The notes below the pieces were generated by a model, which was given only the letters and a program-made list of their open reading frames with translations, was not told where the DNA came from and ran no database searches. Positions 24,529 to 33,841 of a stretch of DNA of 64,000 nucleotides are shown here, one piece after another (the first letter of the stretch is position 1; the number at the start of each line of letters is the position of its first letter). Location of the stretch: assembly GCA_963769585.1 (NCBI GenBank), contig CAVYMJ010000001.1, positions 434,001-498,000 on the forward strand, given 5' to 3'. This DNA comes from SSC3 sp963769585 (GTDB lineage Bacteria > Actinomycetota > Actinomycetes > Propionibacteriales > Nocardioidaceae). The position numbers were made by a program, and so were the translations under genes.

Positions 24529-26409
24529 TCATGCCCCCTCGAACAGACTCGTGAGCTCGTCAGGCATGACGGGCAGTGGCTGGTGCTTGAGGTCGACGGA
24601 CTCGCCGGACTCGGCCAGGGTGAGCACCAGGTTGAGGGCACCCCACTCGGGGTCGGGCCCCGGGTAGTCGTCGCGGGTGTGGCCACCTCGCGACTCCTGC
24701 CGCTCGAGCGCAGCCTTGGCGATGCACTCCGAGACGATGAGCATGTTGGCCAGATCGATCGCGAGGTGCCAGCCCGGGTTGTACTGCCGGTGGCCCTCGA
24801 CGGAGAGCTTCTTGGCACGCTCCTTGAGCTTCTCGATCTCACCGAGCGACTCGGTGAGCTCGTCCGCGCTCCGGATGATGCCGACCAGGCGCTGCATCAC
24901 CTCCTGAAGGTCCTTCTGGATGGTGTACGGGTTCTCGCCGCCGGCCTCCAGGAAGGGGGCCAGCGCCTTCTCCTGCGCATCCTTGATCTGGTCCTGAGAG
25001 ACCTGGGGCAGGTTCTCGCGCGTTCGGTAGGACTGGTAGGCGGCGTTGTGACCGGCCCGGCGTCCGAAGACCAGCAGGTCCGAGAGCGAGTTCCCGCCCA
25101 GGCGGTTGGAGCCGTGCATTCCCCCCGCGACCTCGCCGGCGGCGTAGAGGCCCGTGACCGTGGACTCCTCGGTGTCGGCATCCACCTCGACCCCGCCCAT
25201 CACGTAGTGGCAGGTCGGCCCGACCTCCATCGGCTCCGCCGTGATGTCGACGTCGGCGAGCTCCTTGAACTGGTGGTACATCGAAGGCAGCCGCCGCCGG
25301 ATGAAGTCGGCGTCGCGACGCGAAGCGATGTCGAGGAAGACACCCCCGTGGGGTGAGCCCCGACCTGCCTTGATCTCGGAGTTGATGGCCCGCGCGACCT
25401 CGTCGCGTGGGAGCAGCTCGGGCGGCCGACGGTTGTTCTTCTTGTCGGTGTACCAGCCCTCGGCCTCCGCTATCGTGTCGGCCGTCTCCTTCTTGAAGAA
25501 GTCGGGGATGTAGTTGAACATGAACCGCTCGCCCTCGGAGTTCTTCAGCACCCCGCCATCGCCGCGCACCGACTCGGTGACCAGGATCCCCTTCACCGAA
25601 GGCGGCCAGACCATGCCCGTCGGGTGGAACTGCACGAACTCCATGTTGATCAGCGAGGCCCCGGACCGAAGCGCCAGCGCATGCCCGTCGCCGGTGTACT
25701 CCCACGAGTTCGACGTGACCTGGTAGCTCTTCCCGATGCCGCCTGTGGCCAGTACGACGGCCGGTGCCTTGAACACGACGAAGCGGCCGGTCTCTCGCCA
25801 GTAGCCGAAGGCGCCCGCGATCCGGGATGCTCCTCCGCTCTCGTCACGGAACAGGTCGGTGATCGTGCACTCCATGAAGACGTCGATCCCGAGCGCGACT
25901 GTGCGCTGCTGCAGGGTCCGGATCATCTCCAGGCCGGTGCGGTCTCCCACATGGGCCAGCCGGGCGTAGCGGTGGCCGCCGAAGTCGCGCTGCGAGATGA
26001 GCCCGTCGCCGGTGCGGTCGAAGAGGGCACCCCACTCCTCCAGCTCGATGACCCGCTCGGGGGCTTCCTGGGCGTGCAACTGGGCCATCCGCCAGTTGTT
26101 CAGCATCTTCCCGCCACGCATCGTGTCGCGGAAGTGCACCTCCCAGTTGTCCTCCGGGTAGAGGTTGCCCATCGCTGCGGCGATACCACCCTCTGCCATG
26201 ACGGTGTGGGCCTTGCCGAGCAGGGACTTGCAGACCACGGCCACCTTGGCGCCCGCGTCCTGGGCGGCGATGGCGGCACGCAGCCCGGCGCCGCCGGCGC
26301 CGATCACCACGACGTCGTACTCGTGGGTCTCGATCCCCCCGTCGGTCCCGGGGTCCATCCGGTTGCCCGTCATGGGATGGCGGTCGGCACCACTGGTTGA
26401 GTTGCTCAC
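24529..26409 (-). CDS. sdhA: Succinate dehydrogenase flavoprotein subunit
   Basis: 626 aa. It oxidises succinate to fumarate at a covalently bound FAD. The FAD-binding VVVIGAGGAGLRAAIAA is at residue 33, the flavinylation-region His in KAHTVMAEGGIAAAMG, catalytic segments EFVQFHPTG and HGSNRLGGNSLSDLLVFG, and the substrate-binding FLDIASR. The GTG start directly abuts the sdhC stop. The N-terminus carries about 25 extra hydrophilic residues. Confidence 0.96.
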   Translation of the reverse strand: MSNSTSGADRHPMTGNRMDPGTDGGIETHEYDVVVIGAGGAGLRAAIAAQDAGAKVAVVCKSLLGKAHTVMAEGGIAAAMGNLYPEDNWEVHFRDTMRGGKMLNNWRMAQLHAQEAPERVIELEEWGALFDRTGDGLISQRDFGGHRYARLAHVGDRTGLEMIRTLQQRTVALGIDVFMECTITDLFRDESGGASRIAGAFGYWRETGRFVVFKAPAVVLATGGIGKSYQVTSNSWEYTGDGHALALRSGASLINMEFVQFHPTGMVWPPSVKGILVTESVRGDGGVLKNSEGERFMFNYIPDFFKKETADTIAEAEGWYTDKKNNRRPPELLPRDEVARAINSEIKAGRGSPHGGVFLDIASRRDADFIRRRLPSMYHQFKELADVDITAEPMEVGPTCHYVMGGVEVDADTEESTVTGLYAAGEVAGGMHGSNRLGGNSLSDLLVFGRRAGHNAAYQSYRTRENLPQVSQDQIKDAQEKALAPFLEAGGENPYTIQKDLQEVMQRLVGIIRSADELTESLGEIEKLKERAKKLSVEGHRQYNPGWHLAIDLANMLIVSECIAKAALERQESRGGHTRDDYPGPDPEWGALNLVLTLAESGESVDLKHQPLPVMPDELTSLFEGA

Positions 26410-27198
26410 TTAGAAGAACCTCGGGTCGTCGAAGACGTTGGTGGCAAGCAGGTAGATGTAAAGGTCCGCGAGGGCGATGGAGAACAGCGAAGCCCAGGCA
26501 TAGCTCGCGTGGCTGCCGTTGAGCTTGGAGACCGCCGTCCAGAACCGGTAGCGGACCGGGTGCTTGGAGAAGTGCCGGAGCCTCCCGCCGACGATGTGTC
26601 GACACGAATGGCAGGAGAGCGTGTAGAGCCAGATGAACGCGCTGTTCACCATCAGGAACACGCTGCCGAGGCCCATGTGGCCCCACTCCTCGTGCTCGTC
26701 ACGGAAGCTCAGCACGGTGTCGTAGGTCAGCAGAATCGCGAACGCGAAGGCCGCGTACCAGAAGTAGCGGTGCAGGTTGTTCAGGATCAGCGGGAGCCGC
26801 TGCTCGCCCGAGTAGCCCTGGTGCGGCTCGGCGACGGCGCAGGCAGGAGGGCTCAGCCAGAAGGCGCGGTAGTAGGCCTTGCGGTAGTAGTAGCAGGTCA
26901 TCCGGAAACCAAGCGGGAAGATCAGGATCACCAGCGCCGGCGAGAGGGACCACCAGCCGATCGGCGTGCCGAGGTCGGAGGAGCCCTTCACACACTCGTC
27001 GGTCAGACACGGCGAGTAGAACGGCGAAAGGTAGGGAGCGGAGTAGTAGCCGCTCCCCATGAACGCACGCCAGGTGGCATAGATGACGAACGCCGTGAAG
27101 ATCACGAACGTCACCAGCGGGTAGAGCCACCAACGGTCTTGGCGAAGGGTCTTGTCAGGGATCTGGGCACGGCGAGGACTGCGGACGCCGGTCGACAT
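26410..27198 (-). CDS. sdhC: Succinate dehydrogenase membrane anchor
   Basis: 262 aa with five hydrophobic helices (e.g. WLYPLVTFVIFTAFVIYATW, SLSPALVILIFPLGF, YFWYAAFAFAILLTYD). Length and features match the single-anchor Rv0249c-type Sdh1 membrane subunit with His residues that may hold heme (LHRYFWY, CHSCRHIVGG). It is the first gene of sdhC-A-B. Confidence 0.88.
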   Translation of the reverse strand: MSTGVRSPRRAQIPDKTLRQDRWWLYPLVTFVIFTAFVIYATWRAFMGSGYYSAPYLSPFYSPCLTDECVKGSSDLGTPIGWWSLSPALVILIFPLGFRMTCYYYRKAYYRAFWLSPPACAVAEPHQGYSGEQRLPLILNNLHRYFWYAAFAFAILLTYDTVLSFRDEHEEWGHMGLGSVFLMVNSAFIWLYTLSCHSCRHIVGGRLRHFSKHPVRYRFWTAVSKLNGSHASYAWASLFSIALADLYIYLLATNVFDDPRFF

Positions 27199-27226
27199 AG
27201 CGGGTTACCTGTCTACTTGGCGACGG

Positions 27227-27499
27227 TCATTGCGCGTGCTGGGCTTCGGAGTCCGAGTCGGCCCAGAGATTGTCGTCGTACGGCTTGTCGTCGATCTCCT
27301 CTAGCTCCTCGCGTCTCACGCCGGGACGATGGCCCGGCTTCGGGTCGCCCAGTTCGGCCAGGTCGTCCTTGAGGCGCGAGACGTCGGAGAGGAGACGCTT
27401 CACGCCAAGGGTGTCCCCGAACTCGTTGGCGACCCGCGCGGCGGCGGCGTTCAAGGAGTCGATCGCCGCCTTGGCGGCGGCTACGGCGTCCTGTGGCAT
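27227..27499 (-). CDS. Small helical protein upstream of sdhC
   Basis: 90 aa from ATG 27499, which has a ggagg Shine-Dalgarno sequence 9 nt upstream. The helical N-terminal half (AVAAAKAAIDSLNAAAARVANEFGD) is followed by a KRLLSDVSRLKDDLAELG coiled coil and an acidic tail. No family recognised. It lies 28 nt upstream of sdhC, so it may be co-transcribed with sdhCAB. Confidence 0.65.
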   Translation of the reverse strand: MPQDAVAAAKAAIDSLNAAAARVANEFGDTLGVKRLLSDVSRLKDDLAELGDPKPGHRPGVRREELEEIDDKPYDDNLWADSDSEAQHAQ

Positions 27500-27596
27500 G
27501 GATGGAACCTCCGGTGACCTGGCTCGCATACGTCAGTGGCCCTGAGTCTCCCCTTGATTCGCCGGATTGAAAAGGGGGATCGCCGCTCGGCAGGAT

Positions 27597-28565
27597 CTAG
27601 TTGTCGGCACCTCGTAGCCGAGGAAGCATGCGCGTGATCTCAGCCGCAAGCTGCTCGGCCCGCACTCCCCAGCGATGCTCCACCGCTAGCCGCGCCTGGC
27701 GAACCACGGCACGGGCCCGCTTCCGGAAGTGCTGCGCGAGGCCGCAGTCGGCGTACACCGAGGCCAGTGCCACCTCTGCACGGGAAGGCCGGTACGTCGG
27801 GGCCGGTGGCGGCGGGAAGACGCCGATCTCACCCGCCCGGACGCGGGAGTCTGCGTCGAAGGGCTCTTGCACGAGCTGTCCCGGCGCGACGCCGACCGCA
27901 GCGAGGAGATCGCCCCCTGTCTTGGTCGACAGCACTGCCGCTGGCTCGAGCTGCGGGTAGCCGTGCCGCCGGACGCACCTCAGCCGCTCCAGGAGCAGCG
28001 GCTCGATGGCGCGGGAGACTCTTCGCGCAAGATCGGTGCCTGCCCGACCGCTCAGCTTGGCGGCGCGCGTCTGGAGAAGCTCGAGTCCCGGGGCCAGCTC
28101 GTCGTAGAGCCACTCATCACAGCGCGTGCCTACTCGGTCGAACTCCGAGCTCTTCGAGATGAGAAACCCGTGGTCACCGTCGTCGACGGCGGTCTCGGCG
28201 CCGCCGAATCCGAACCTGGACGCCTCGGCGCGGGTCGAGGGCCCGAACTCGATCATCGGGATCGCCAGCGGACCGGTAGTGAAGGCGCCCTGCGCGGGCC
28301 TGCGCAGGCTGAGCGACTCGTTGAACTGGGGGTAGCCCTGCGCCTCCAGACACGCTCCGCGGACGTGCCCGACCCGAGCCGAGAGCGTCCGGGCAGTAAT
28401 GAGCGCGTGCTGGACGCGCCTGCTGGATTCCTGTGGCTGAGCCTCGCTGACGACCAACCCGGACAGGCTCGGCTTCGTGAAGTCGGGGCCCCCGCAGCCG
28501 CTGACCAGCAGCCCCAGACCTGCGGCGACCACGGATGCCAGGCGCAGACTCAGCCCAGCATCCAA
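27597..28565 (-). CDS. Lipoprotein, unknown
   Basis: 322 aa. Signal peptide with lipobox LLVSGCG (Cys about residue 24). The mature domain has two CLEAQGYPQ/CVRRHGYPQ motifs about 140 residues apart, suggesting a duplicated fold, and Cys pairs. No family recognised. Its start overlaps the stop of the upstream lipoprotein gene by 16 nt, so it is in the ABC exporter operon. Confidence 0.72.
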   Translation of the reverse strand: MDAGLSLRLASVVAAGLGLLVSGCGGPDFTKPSLSGLVVSEAQPQESSRRVQHALITARTLSARVGHVRGACLEAQGYPQFNESLSLRRPAQGAFTTGPLAIPMIEFGPSTRAEASRFGFGGAETAVDDGDHGFLISKSSEFDRVGTRCDEWLYDELAPGLELLQTRAAKLSGRAGTDLARRVSRAIEPLLLERLRCVRRHGYPQLEPAAVLSTKTGGDLLAAVGVAPGQLVQEPFDADSRVRAGEIGVFPPPPAPTYRPSRAEVALASVYADCGLAQHFRKRARAVVRQARLAVEHRWGVRAEQLAAEITRMLPRLRGADN

Positions 28566-28990
28566 CGTTCCTCCTCGCGCACCAGGGTGATCGACGCGGC
28601 GCCGACCAGAGCGGCGACCGCCTCGGCGGCCCTGCCGGTGACATCGGCCGTCTCGCCCTCGACGGTGACCTTGGCGGCAGCGAGCGCGTCGACGGCAGCC
28701 AACTGGTCGGCAGAGCCTGCGGCTTTGGCCGCGCGTACCGCCGACAGGCAGTCCCCTGCGCCGTACTTGGCCTCGATCCGGCGCTGCGCAGCCGAGTTCA
28801 GGAACGAGCAGGCTCGGGGACCATCTCCACTCGCGAGGCCCGCGGAGAACTCGGTGAGGACAGCCTTCACGCCCGCTTCGCCGGGGTCCTGCCCCGGATC
28901 GAGGTCGTCACCGCCACAGGCGGTGAGACCAGCAAGCACCAGACCCGTGGCCACCAGACCGCCGAGACGCCGAACCATTAGCAACCCCAT
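28550..28990 (-). CDS. Small lipoprotein, unknown
   Basis: 146 aa (or 142 from the second ATG at 28978). Lipobox LAGLTACGG. The mature part resembles SnoaL/NTF2-like extracellular domains (VKAVLTEFSAGLASGDGPRACSFLNSAAQRRIEA; closing with VREEERWMLG). It lies between the ABC permease and the second lipoprotein and is coupled to the latter. Confidence 0.72.
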   Translation of the reverse strand: MGLLMVRRLGGLVATGLVLAGLTACGGDDLDPGQDPGEAGVKAVLTEFSAGLASGDGPRACSFLNSAAQRRIEAKYGAGDCLSAVRAAKAAGSADQLAAVDALAAAKVTVEGETADVTGRAAEAVAALVGAASITLVREEERWMLG

Positions 28991-29024
28991 TTCTTTTTCA
29001 ACAATCTCTCCGCCGAACTATCTT

Positions 29025-31349
29025 TCACTCTCCGGTCAAGGTGACATTCTCGGCGCGCACGAAGCGGGTCAGGAAGAATGTCGCCAGTCCGGTCGAAACA
29101 ATGGCGCTCGTCGCGACCAGGAGAATGCCTCCCACCGGCAGGGGGACAACGCGCGGCTCGACCAGCTTGGTGAAAGCCAGGGCCGCGGCGAGCGAGATCG
29201 CCGCCGACGGAAGCAGCGCGGTCGCAGTCGGCGCCATGGTGAGCGTCCACAGCGAGCGCCGGAAGAGTGTCTCGTTCGCGCCCGAGATCGCCAACAGCCG
29301 TCGCTCGGCGGTTGCCGCCCGGATCAGCTCGTACGTCGTGATCAGGGTCGCCATGCCGGCGATGCACACCACCAGGAGACCGGCGACGGCAGCGATCATC
29401 TGGAACTCGCGCGTGGTCCGAGTGTCGATCGCGTACCGCTCGTCGATGGAGAGGATCTCGGCGTCGAGGTGCCTGCCCATCGCCGTACGGGCAGCTTCTC
29501 GGGCCGACTCGGAGACCGGTCGGGCCAGCAGGGTACGGCCGAAGCCGTCGATCGGAACTCCAGCCAAGGCCTCTTGCGGCAGGAGGGCAACCGCCGGGAT
29601 CGCGAGCCCCGCAAGCAGCGTGTCGAGCTCCGTGGAGGAGACCGGGTGCAACCGAAGGTCCACAGCTGGCCCCACCGGGACTTGGCGAACCCTGCCGTCA
29701 TCGGTGAGCGCCTCGCGCACGGCGTGAAAGCGGCCGGCGAGCGAGACCCCGGCGACGTCGGTGAGCGCTAGCCCGCGAGCACATTCGGCAGCGGGGATCG
29801 GCGTCAGCGCGGCGACCTGGGCACAGTCGGCAACAACCACGGTCGGGGTGGCGCCACCTCGACCTGCCAGCGGAACCGTGTACAGCATCAGTGCGCCAGC
29901 CAGCAGCGGATCGGCGCGTAGCTCGTCGAGGTCGCGCCGCCGGGCTGGCGCTGCCTTCGCGGGGGCCGGGTCAGCGGCTTGTACGGCGACCAGCGTCTCG
30001 CCGCCCACCTGCTGACCCAGCGCCTGAAGGTCCGCGGCCTCGGAGATCAGCGGGAAGAAGACCAACAGCGGACCAGAGACGGCGACCAGAGCCGACAGCC
30101 CGACAGCCACCCTTGTCGATCGGGCAGGGTCCTGCTCGACCCGTCTCGCGGCCATCAGGACGGGCAGCGTCCTACTGCGCAGCGCAGCGCGGGAAGCAAG
30201 CACCCTGATCGCAAGGGCAAGACTCGCGACCAGCCCGATCATCAGCAGTGCCGTCGCCGCGACGATGAGCTTCGGCTGTGCAGGGGTGTTCCTGCCGAGA
30301 CCGGCGAAGACCCCTCCCAACAAGGTCACGCCGCCCACCAGCGGGGTCAGCCTCCAAGCCGAAGGGCTCTTGACCAGTGCCCGTCGCTCGATGCCCAGTG
30401 GGCTGGTGGACAGGGACCGCAGACCCACCCAGTTCCCGATCACGCACAGCACAGGGAAGGCTCCCAGGATCCCGGTCGTCCATCCGAGCGGGAGGCTCAG
30501 GTCCTGGGGCCAGACGCCGCCGTCGGCCGGGAGCGCTGGAGACAACAGTGGGGCTCCGACCAGGAAGACCACCAGCCCGACCCCGACCGCCAGCAGGGCA
30601 AGCAGGCCACTCTCCAGCGCGGCGGCAGACTTGGCTTGACGGTCGTTCAAACCGATCAGGCGCATCGCGGCCAGGCGCTGCTCACGACGCGCCGCCCCGA
30701 GCGTTCCGACCAGGACGATGAGCATCACCAGCGGGACCAGGAAGCCGACCACCAACATGGGCAGTCCGTACTGCACCTCGGCGGGCACGCTGTCGAGCAG
30801 ATCGGTGTTGCTCTTGCCTCGCTCCCCCGCAGGAGCCACCCAGCCGGCCTCAGGAAGACCCTGCGCAGTCACTCCGCGCCAGACCACCAGCGACCTGGGA
30901 CCGAGCTGTTCGTTCCCGGGGAGGACCCGAGTCACAGCCCCCGGATACCGCTCGGCCAACGGAGGCGAACCGGCCAGGAGTCGCTGCATCTGAGCGGAGA
31001 CGACCAGCTCACCGGGGCCGGGCAGGTGCGCGGCGCGAGCGGCGACCCGCCCGGCCTCGCCCACAGCGGCGAAGGAGCGCACCTTGATCGGCGCTCCTTC
31101 GAAGTAGTCCGACGACTCCTGGGCGAGCACGCCCTGGGACTGGTCGGAACGCGGCAGCATCGGCGGGATCAGCTCCGCCGTACGGGCACTGCGCGCCAGA
31201 GCCGTCGGCTGCAGCGCACACCCGATCAGCGCGACGAGGACCGCCACGACCGAGACCCCGACTCGCACCAGGGTGTCGCCCTTCGCGGCGAAGAGGCTCC
31301 GCCAGGCCAGCCACAGCGTCAGCCGATGGCCACTGGTTCTAGTCCCCAC
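29025..31349 (-). CDS. FtsX-like ABC transporter permease
   Basis: 774 aa from GTG 31349 (an earlier GTG at 31370 is also open). A hydrophobic helix at each end and two groups of three or four helices (VGFLVPLVMLIVLVGTLGAARREQRLAAMRLIG, IAAVAGLLVVCIAGMATLITTYELIRAATAERRLLAISG) match a duplicated MacB/FtsX permease with two large extracytoplasmic domains. These systems act as mechanotransmission machines or export lipids/peptides, not importers. The start overlaps the ATPase stop by 11 nt. Confidence 0.85.
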   Translation of the reverse strand: MGTRTSGHRLTLWLAWRSLFAAKGDTLVRVGVSVVAVLVALIGCALQPTALARSARTAELIPPMLPRSDQSQGVLAQESSDYFEGAPIKVRSFAAVGEAGRVAARAAHLPGPGELVVSAQMQRLLAGSPPLAERYPGAVTRVLPGNEQLGPRSLVVWRGVTAQGLPEAGWVAPAGERGKSNTDLLDSVPAEVQYGLPMLVVGFLVPLVMLIVLVGTLGAARREQRLAAMRLIGLNDRQAKSAAALESGLLALLAVGVGLVVFLVGAPLLSPALPADGGVWPQDLSLPLGWTTGILGAFPVLCVIGNWVGLRSLSTSPLGIERRALVKSPSAWRLTPLVGGVTLLGGVFAGLGRNTPAQPKLIVAATALLMIGLVASLALAIRVLASRAALRSRTLPVLMAARRVEQDPARSTRVAVGLSALVAVSGPLLVFFPLISEAADLQALGQQVGGETLVAVQAADPAPAKAAPARRRDLDELRADPLLAGALMLYTVPLAGRGGATPTVVVADCAQVAALTPIPAAECARGLALTDVAGVSLAGRFHAVREALTDDGRVRQVPVGPAVDLRLHPVSSTELDTLLAGLAIPAVALLPQEALAGVPIDGFGRTLLARPVSESAREAARTAMGRHLDAEILSIDERYAIDTRTTREFQMIAAVAGLLVVCIAGMATLITTYELIRAATAERRLLAISGANETLFRRSLWTLTMAPTATALLPSAAISLAAALAFTKLVEPRVVPLPVGGILLVATSAIVSTGLATFFLTRFVRAENVTLTGE

Positions 31350-32049
31350 GCGCAACCCCGGCGATGGCACTCATCGAATGGTCGGCCAGGTGGCCGTCGC
31401 TCAGGTAGACACGCCGATCGGCCTGTTGCGCGACCGACTCGTCATGGGTGACCAGGACCACCGCAGCCCCCAGATCGCGGGCTGCGGAGGTCAGGCAGTC
31501 CATGACCAGAGCACCGTTGGTCGAGTCGAGCGCTCCGGTGGGCTCGTCGGCGAAGACGACGCCCGGGCCATGCACCAGGGCCCGGGCGACAGCAACCCGC
31601 TGCTGCTCACCGCCGGACAGGCTGGCGGCTCGTCGGGTCGCCTTCGAGTCGAGCCCGACGACGGCCAAGGCCGCCAGCCCCCGCTGCTCGGCCTCGGCGC
31701 GCGGGACGCCCAGGAGTCGCAACGGGAAGCTGGCGTTCTCGACCGCCGTCAGGTCTGCGACCAGACGACCGAACTGGAGAACGAAACCGAAGTGCTCGCG
31801 TCGAATGGCTGTGCGCTCACGATCTGACCCGCCTGCGATGTCAAGCCCGTCGTAACACACCCGGCCGCCGGTCGGCACGAGCACGCCGGCCAGGCAGTAC
31901 AGGAAGGTGGACTTGCCCGAGCCACTCGGCCCGAGCAGGGCAACGACCTCTCCCGGAGCCACATCGAGCGAAACACCGCGCAGCACCTGGGTCTCGCCGT
32001 AGGCGAAGCAGACATCCTCAGCGACCAACATCGGTTTCATATACTCCAT
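31339..32049 (-). CDS. ABC transporter ATP-binding protein, MacB/LolD type
   Basis: 236 aa. Walker A GPSGSGKST, Q-loop FVLQFGRL, signature LSGGEQQRVAVARAL, Walker B VVFADEPTGALD and H-loop VLVTHDES. It drives the FtsX-like permease encoded next. Start: ATG 32049 has no Shine-Dalgarno sequence; ATG 32040 or 32031 with GGAG just upstream is possible. Confidence 0.92.
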   Translation of the reverse strand: MEYMKPMLVAEDVCFAYGETQVLRGVSLDVAPGEVVALLGPSGSGKSTFLYCLAGVLVPTGGRVCYDGLDIAGGSDRERTAIRREHFGFVLQFGRLVADLTAVENASFPLRLLGVPRAEAEQRGLAALAVVGLDSKATRRAASLSGGEQQRVAVARALVHGPGVVFADEPTGALDSTNGALVMDCLTSAARDLGAAVVLVTHDESVAQQADRRVYLSDGHLADHSMSAIAGVARGD

Positions 32050-32107
32050 CGTGTGTGAGAACAGGGTGGCCCAGGCGTAGCCCCGCCAGGGCCACCCCCC
32101 ACAAGTG

Positions 32108-32515
32108 TCAGCAGTTGACGCGCTCGTGCTTGTTGTTCTGGTCGCGCGTGTCGTCCTTGAGCATCGTCCACACGCTGTTGTTCGGAACGATGTGGTAGTC
32201 GTCCGGCTGCAGCGACTTGGTGTCGATCACCTTGACGTCACACGAGCCGTCGCGGTTGCGCACCTGGGCGGCGTTGTCCTTCAGGGCCCCCTGGCCGGTG
32301 GCGCCGGTGTTGACGTTGGTGAAGCTGTAACCGTCGTGGTTCGCGCCGTACCAGAAGTGCTTCTGGTACGTCGTGTTGGTGGTGTCGCGGGCGAAGCAGA
32401 TCTCGTACGCGTTGCATCCGAGCTTGCCGTCGCCGGAGTCGGCGTGTGCCGCAACGCCACCGGCACCGAGGAGAGCCACGGCTGCCGCCCCGAGGAACAT
32501 CGATCTTGCCTTCAT
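32108..32515 (-). CDS. Secreted I36-like peptidase inhibitor protein
   Basis: 135 aa. Signal peptide (MKARSMFLGAAAVALLGAGGVAAHA), then a small Cys-containing domain GCNAYEICFARD ... DNAAQVRNRDGSCDVKVID, like the beta/gamma-crystallin-like fold of family I36 (SMPI-type) proteins. An agggattgc Shine-Dalgarno sequence precedes ATG 32515. It is the first gene upstream of the ABC exporter, on the same strand with a 58-nt gap. Inhibitor activity is not proven. Confidence 0.65.
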   Translation of the reverse strand: MKARSMFLGAAAVALLGAGGVAAHADSGDGKLGCNAYEICFARDTTNTTYQKHFWYGANHDGYSFTNVNTGATGQGALKDNAAQVRNRDGSCDVKVIDTKSLQPDDYHIVPNNSVWTMLKDDTRDQNNKHERVNC

Positions 32516-32771
32516 ACTGCAATCCCTTTCTGTTGCACGCGGGGACCGCAGCGCACCGTCGCAGTCTGCGACGCCCCCGTCGTGGAGCAGAAACGTAGGG
32601 GCCGTAACACCGCCGACACAAGCCGGGACACGCACCGTTTCGATGCCAGTTTCTGCAATGCACGAATGCGCACCGAAGAATCACCGAAATGCACCAGAAC
32701 TCAGTTGCGTCAATATCTTTCCGGGCGAACTCTGATAGGCAATTCAGCGGAGGGGGTGTGAATCCCTTGAC
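32516..32771. promoter_or_regulatory. Upstream region of the I36/ABC cluster
   Basis: 256 nt, somewhat AT-richer than average; holds the promoter for the I36-like gene and the end of the 70-aa membrane gene. No strong hairpin or coding frame found. Confidence 0.4.
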
Positions 32772-32984
32772 CTACTTGTTGTTCTTCCGGTACGCGTTGG
32801 CGATGAAGAGCATGCCGCCTACCAGGGCGACGAAGACCACGAAGGCGATCGGTCCGACCCAGCGTCCGTTGTCCTCAGGCGGGGGAGTCGGTGCAGTGAC
32901 CGCGTACGCCGGGGCGACGACCAGGAGCAGCGCACCCCACGCCGTGATGCTCAGGACGGCGGCGCGGACTCGCTTGCTAGTCAT
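32772..32984 (-). CDS. Small membrane protein, 70 aa
   Basis: An N-terminal signal-like helix (VLSITAWGALLLVVAPAYAV), a Pro-rich linker and a second helix (VGPIAFVVFVALVGGMLFIANAY) end in basic KNNK. No family recognised. A TAGGCT -10 box lies 6 nt before the ATG, suggesting a leaderless mRNA. Confidence 0.72.
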   Translation of the reverse strand: MTSKRVRAAVLSITAWGALLLVVAPAYAVTAPTPPPEDNGRWVGPIAFVVFVALVGGMLFIANAYRKNNK

Positions 32985-33007
32985 GGAGCAAGCCTACGAC
33001 GGCGGGT

Positions 33008-33802
33008 TCAGAGGCCGAAAAGCTCCTCGAGTACGACGGCAACCCCGTCGTCGTCGTGTGGGGGCGCCGTACGACCGGCAGCCGCCTGGGCCGAGGCATG
33101 CCCGTTCGCCATGGCGTACGAGGTTCCGGCCCACTGCAGCATCGCGATGTCGTTCGGCATGTCTCCGAAGGCGACGACCTCGTCGGCTCTGATGCCGTGC
33201 TCGCCGCAGAACAGCTCGAGCGTGCTGGCTTTCGTCACGCCGGCGGCGCTCATCTCGACCAACGCCCCCATCGACGACCACGTGGTCGTCACCAGATGGC
33301 CGACCGTCTCCTCCACGGAGGCCCAGAACGCGGCCGGCTGCTGCTCGAGGTGCAGCGCCAGCAGCTTGACCACGTCGTCGGTGAACACGAGCTCGAGCGG
33401 CCCGACGTCCAGCTCGGGACGCTCGGCGTCGTCCGCAGCCGGAGCGTAGGTCGGCTCCTTGCCGAATCCTGTCGTCTTCTCCACGGCGAAGACGGTGCCG
33501 GGAACCTCGGCCCGGACAAGGGTGGCCACCTCGAGGCCCACCTCGGGCGGGATCGTTCTCGCCTCCAGTACGGAGTGGGACGAGACGTCGTACACGATGC
33601 CGCCGTTACTGCAGATCGCCAGGCCATGGCCCCCGACGTGCTCCCACAGGTCGTCCATCCAGCGAGTCGGACGGCCGGTGACGAACACGACCGTGACGCC
33701 GCGGCTGTCGAGCTCCTGCAGAACCCGACGGGTGCGCTCGGTGACGGTGCCGTCGCTGTGCAGCAGCGTGCCGTCCAGGTCGGTCGCCACGAGCTTGAAC
33801 AC
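33008..33802 (-). CDS. HAD-family phosphatase (Cof type)
   Basis: 264 aa. Motif I LVATDLDGTLL, motif II VVFVTGRP, cap with FGKEPTYAP, motif IV VVAFGDMPNDIAMLQWAG. A cytosolic Mg-dependent sugar-phosphate or nucleotide phosphatase; substrate unknown. It has its own TAGGGT box 6 nt before GTG 33802. It sits just downstream of a second, divergent-sequence HAD gene. Confidence 0.9.
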   Translation of the reverse strand: MFKLVATDLDGTLLHSDGTVTERTRRVLQELDSRGVTVVFVTGRPTRWMDDLWEHVGGHGLAICSNGGIVYDVSSHSVLEARTIPPEVGLEVATLVRAEVPGTVFAVEKTTGFGKEPTYAPAADDAERPELDVGPLELVFTDDVVKLLALHLEQQPAAFWASVEETVGHLVTTTWSSMGALVEMSAAGVTKASTLELFCGEHGIRADEVVAFGDMPNDIAMLQWAGTSYAMANGHASAQAAAGRTAPPHDDDGVAVVLEELFGL

Positions 33803-33841
33803 CAGGCAACCCTACGTGCGGCAACCCGGGTCCTGCAGTGC

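Noticed and set aside
27729..29771. 680-aa open frame antisense to lipoproteins and permease
   Set aside because: Low-complexity translation; genes on the other strand have clear signals.
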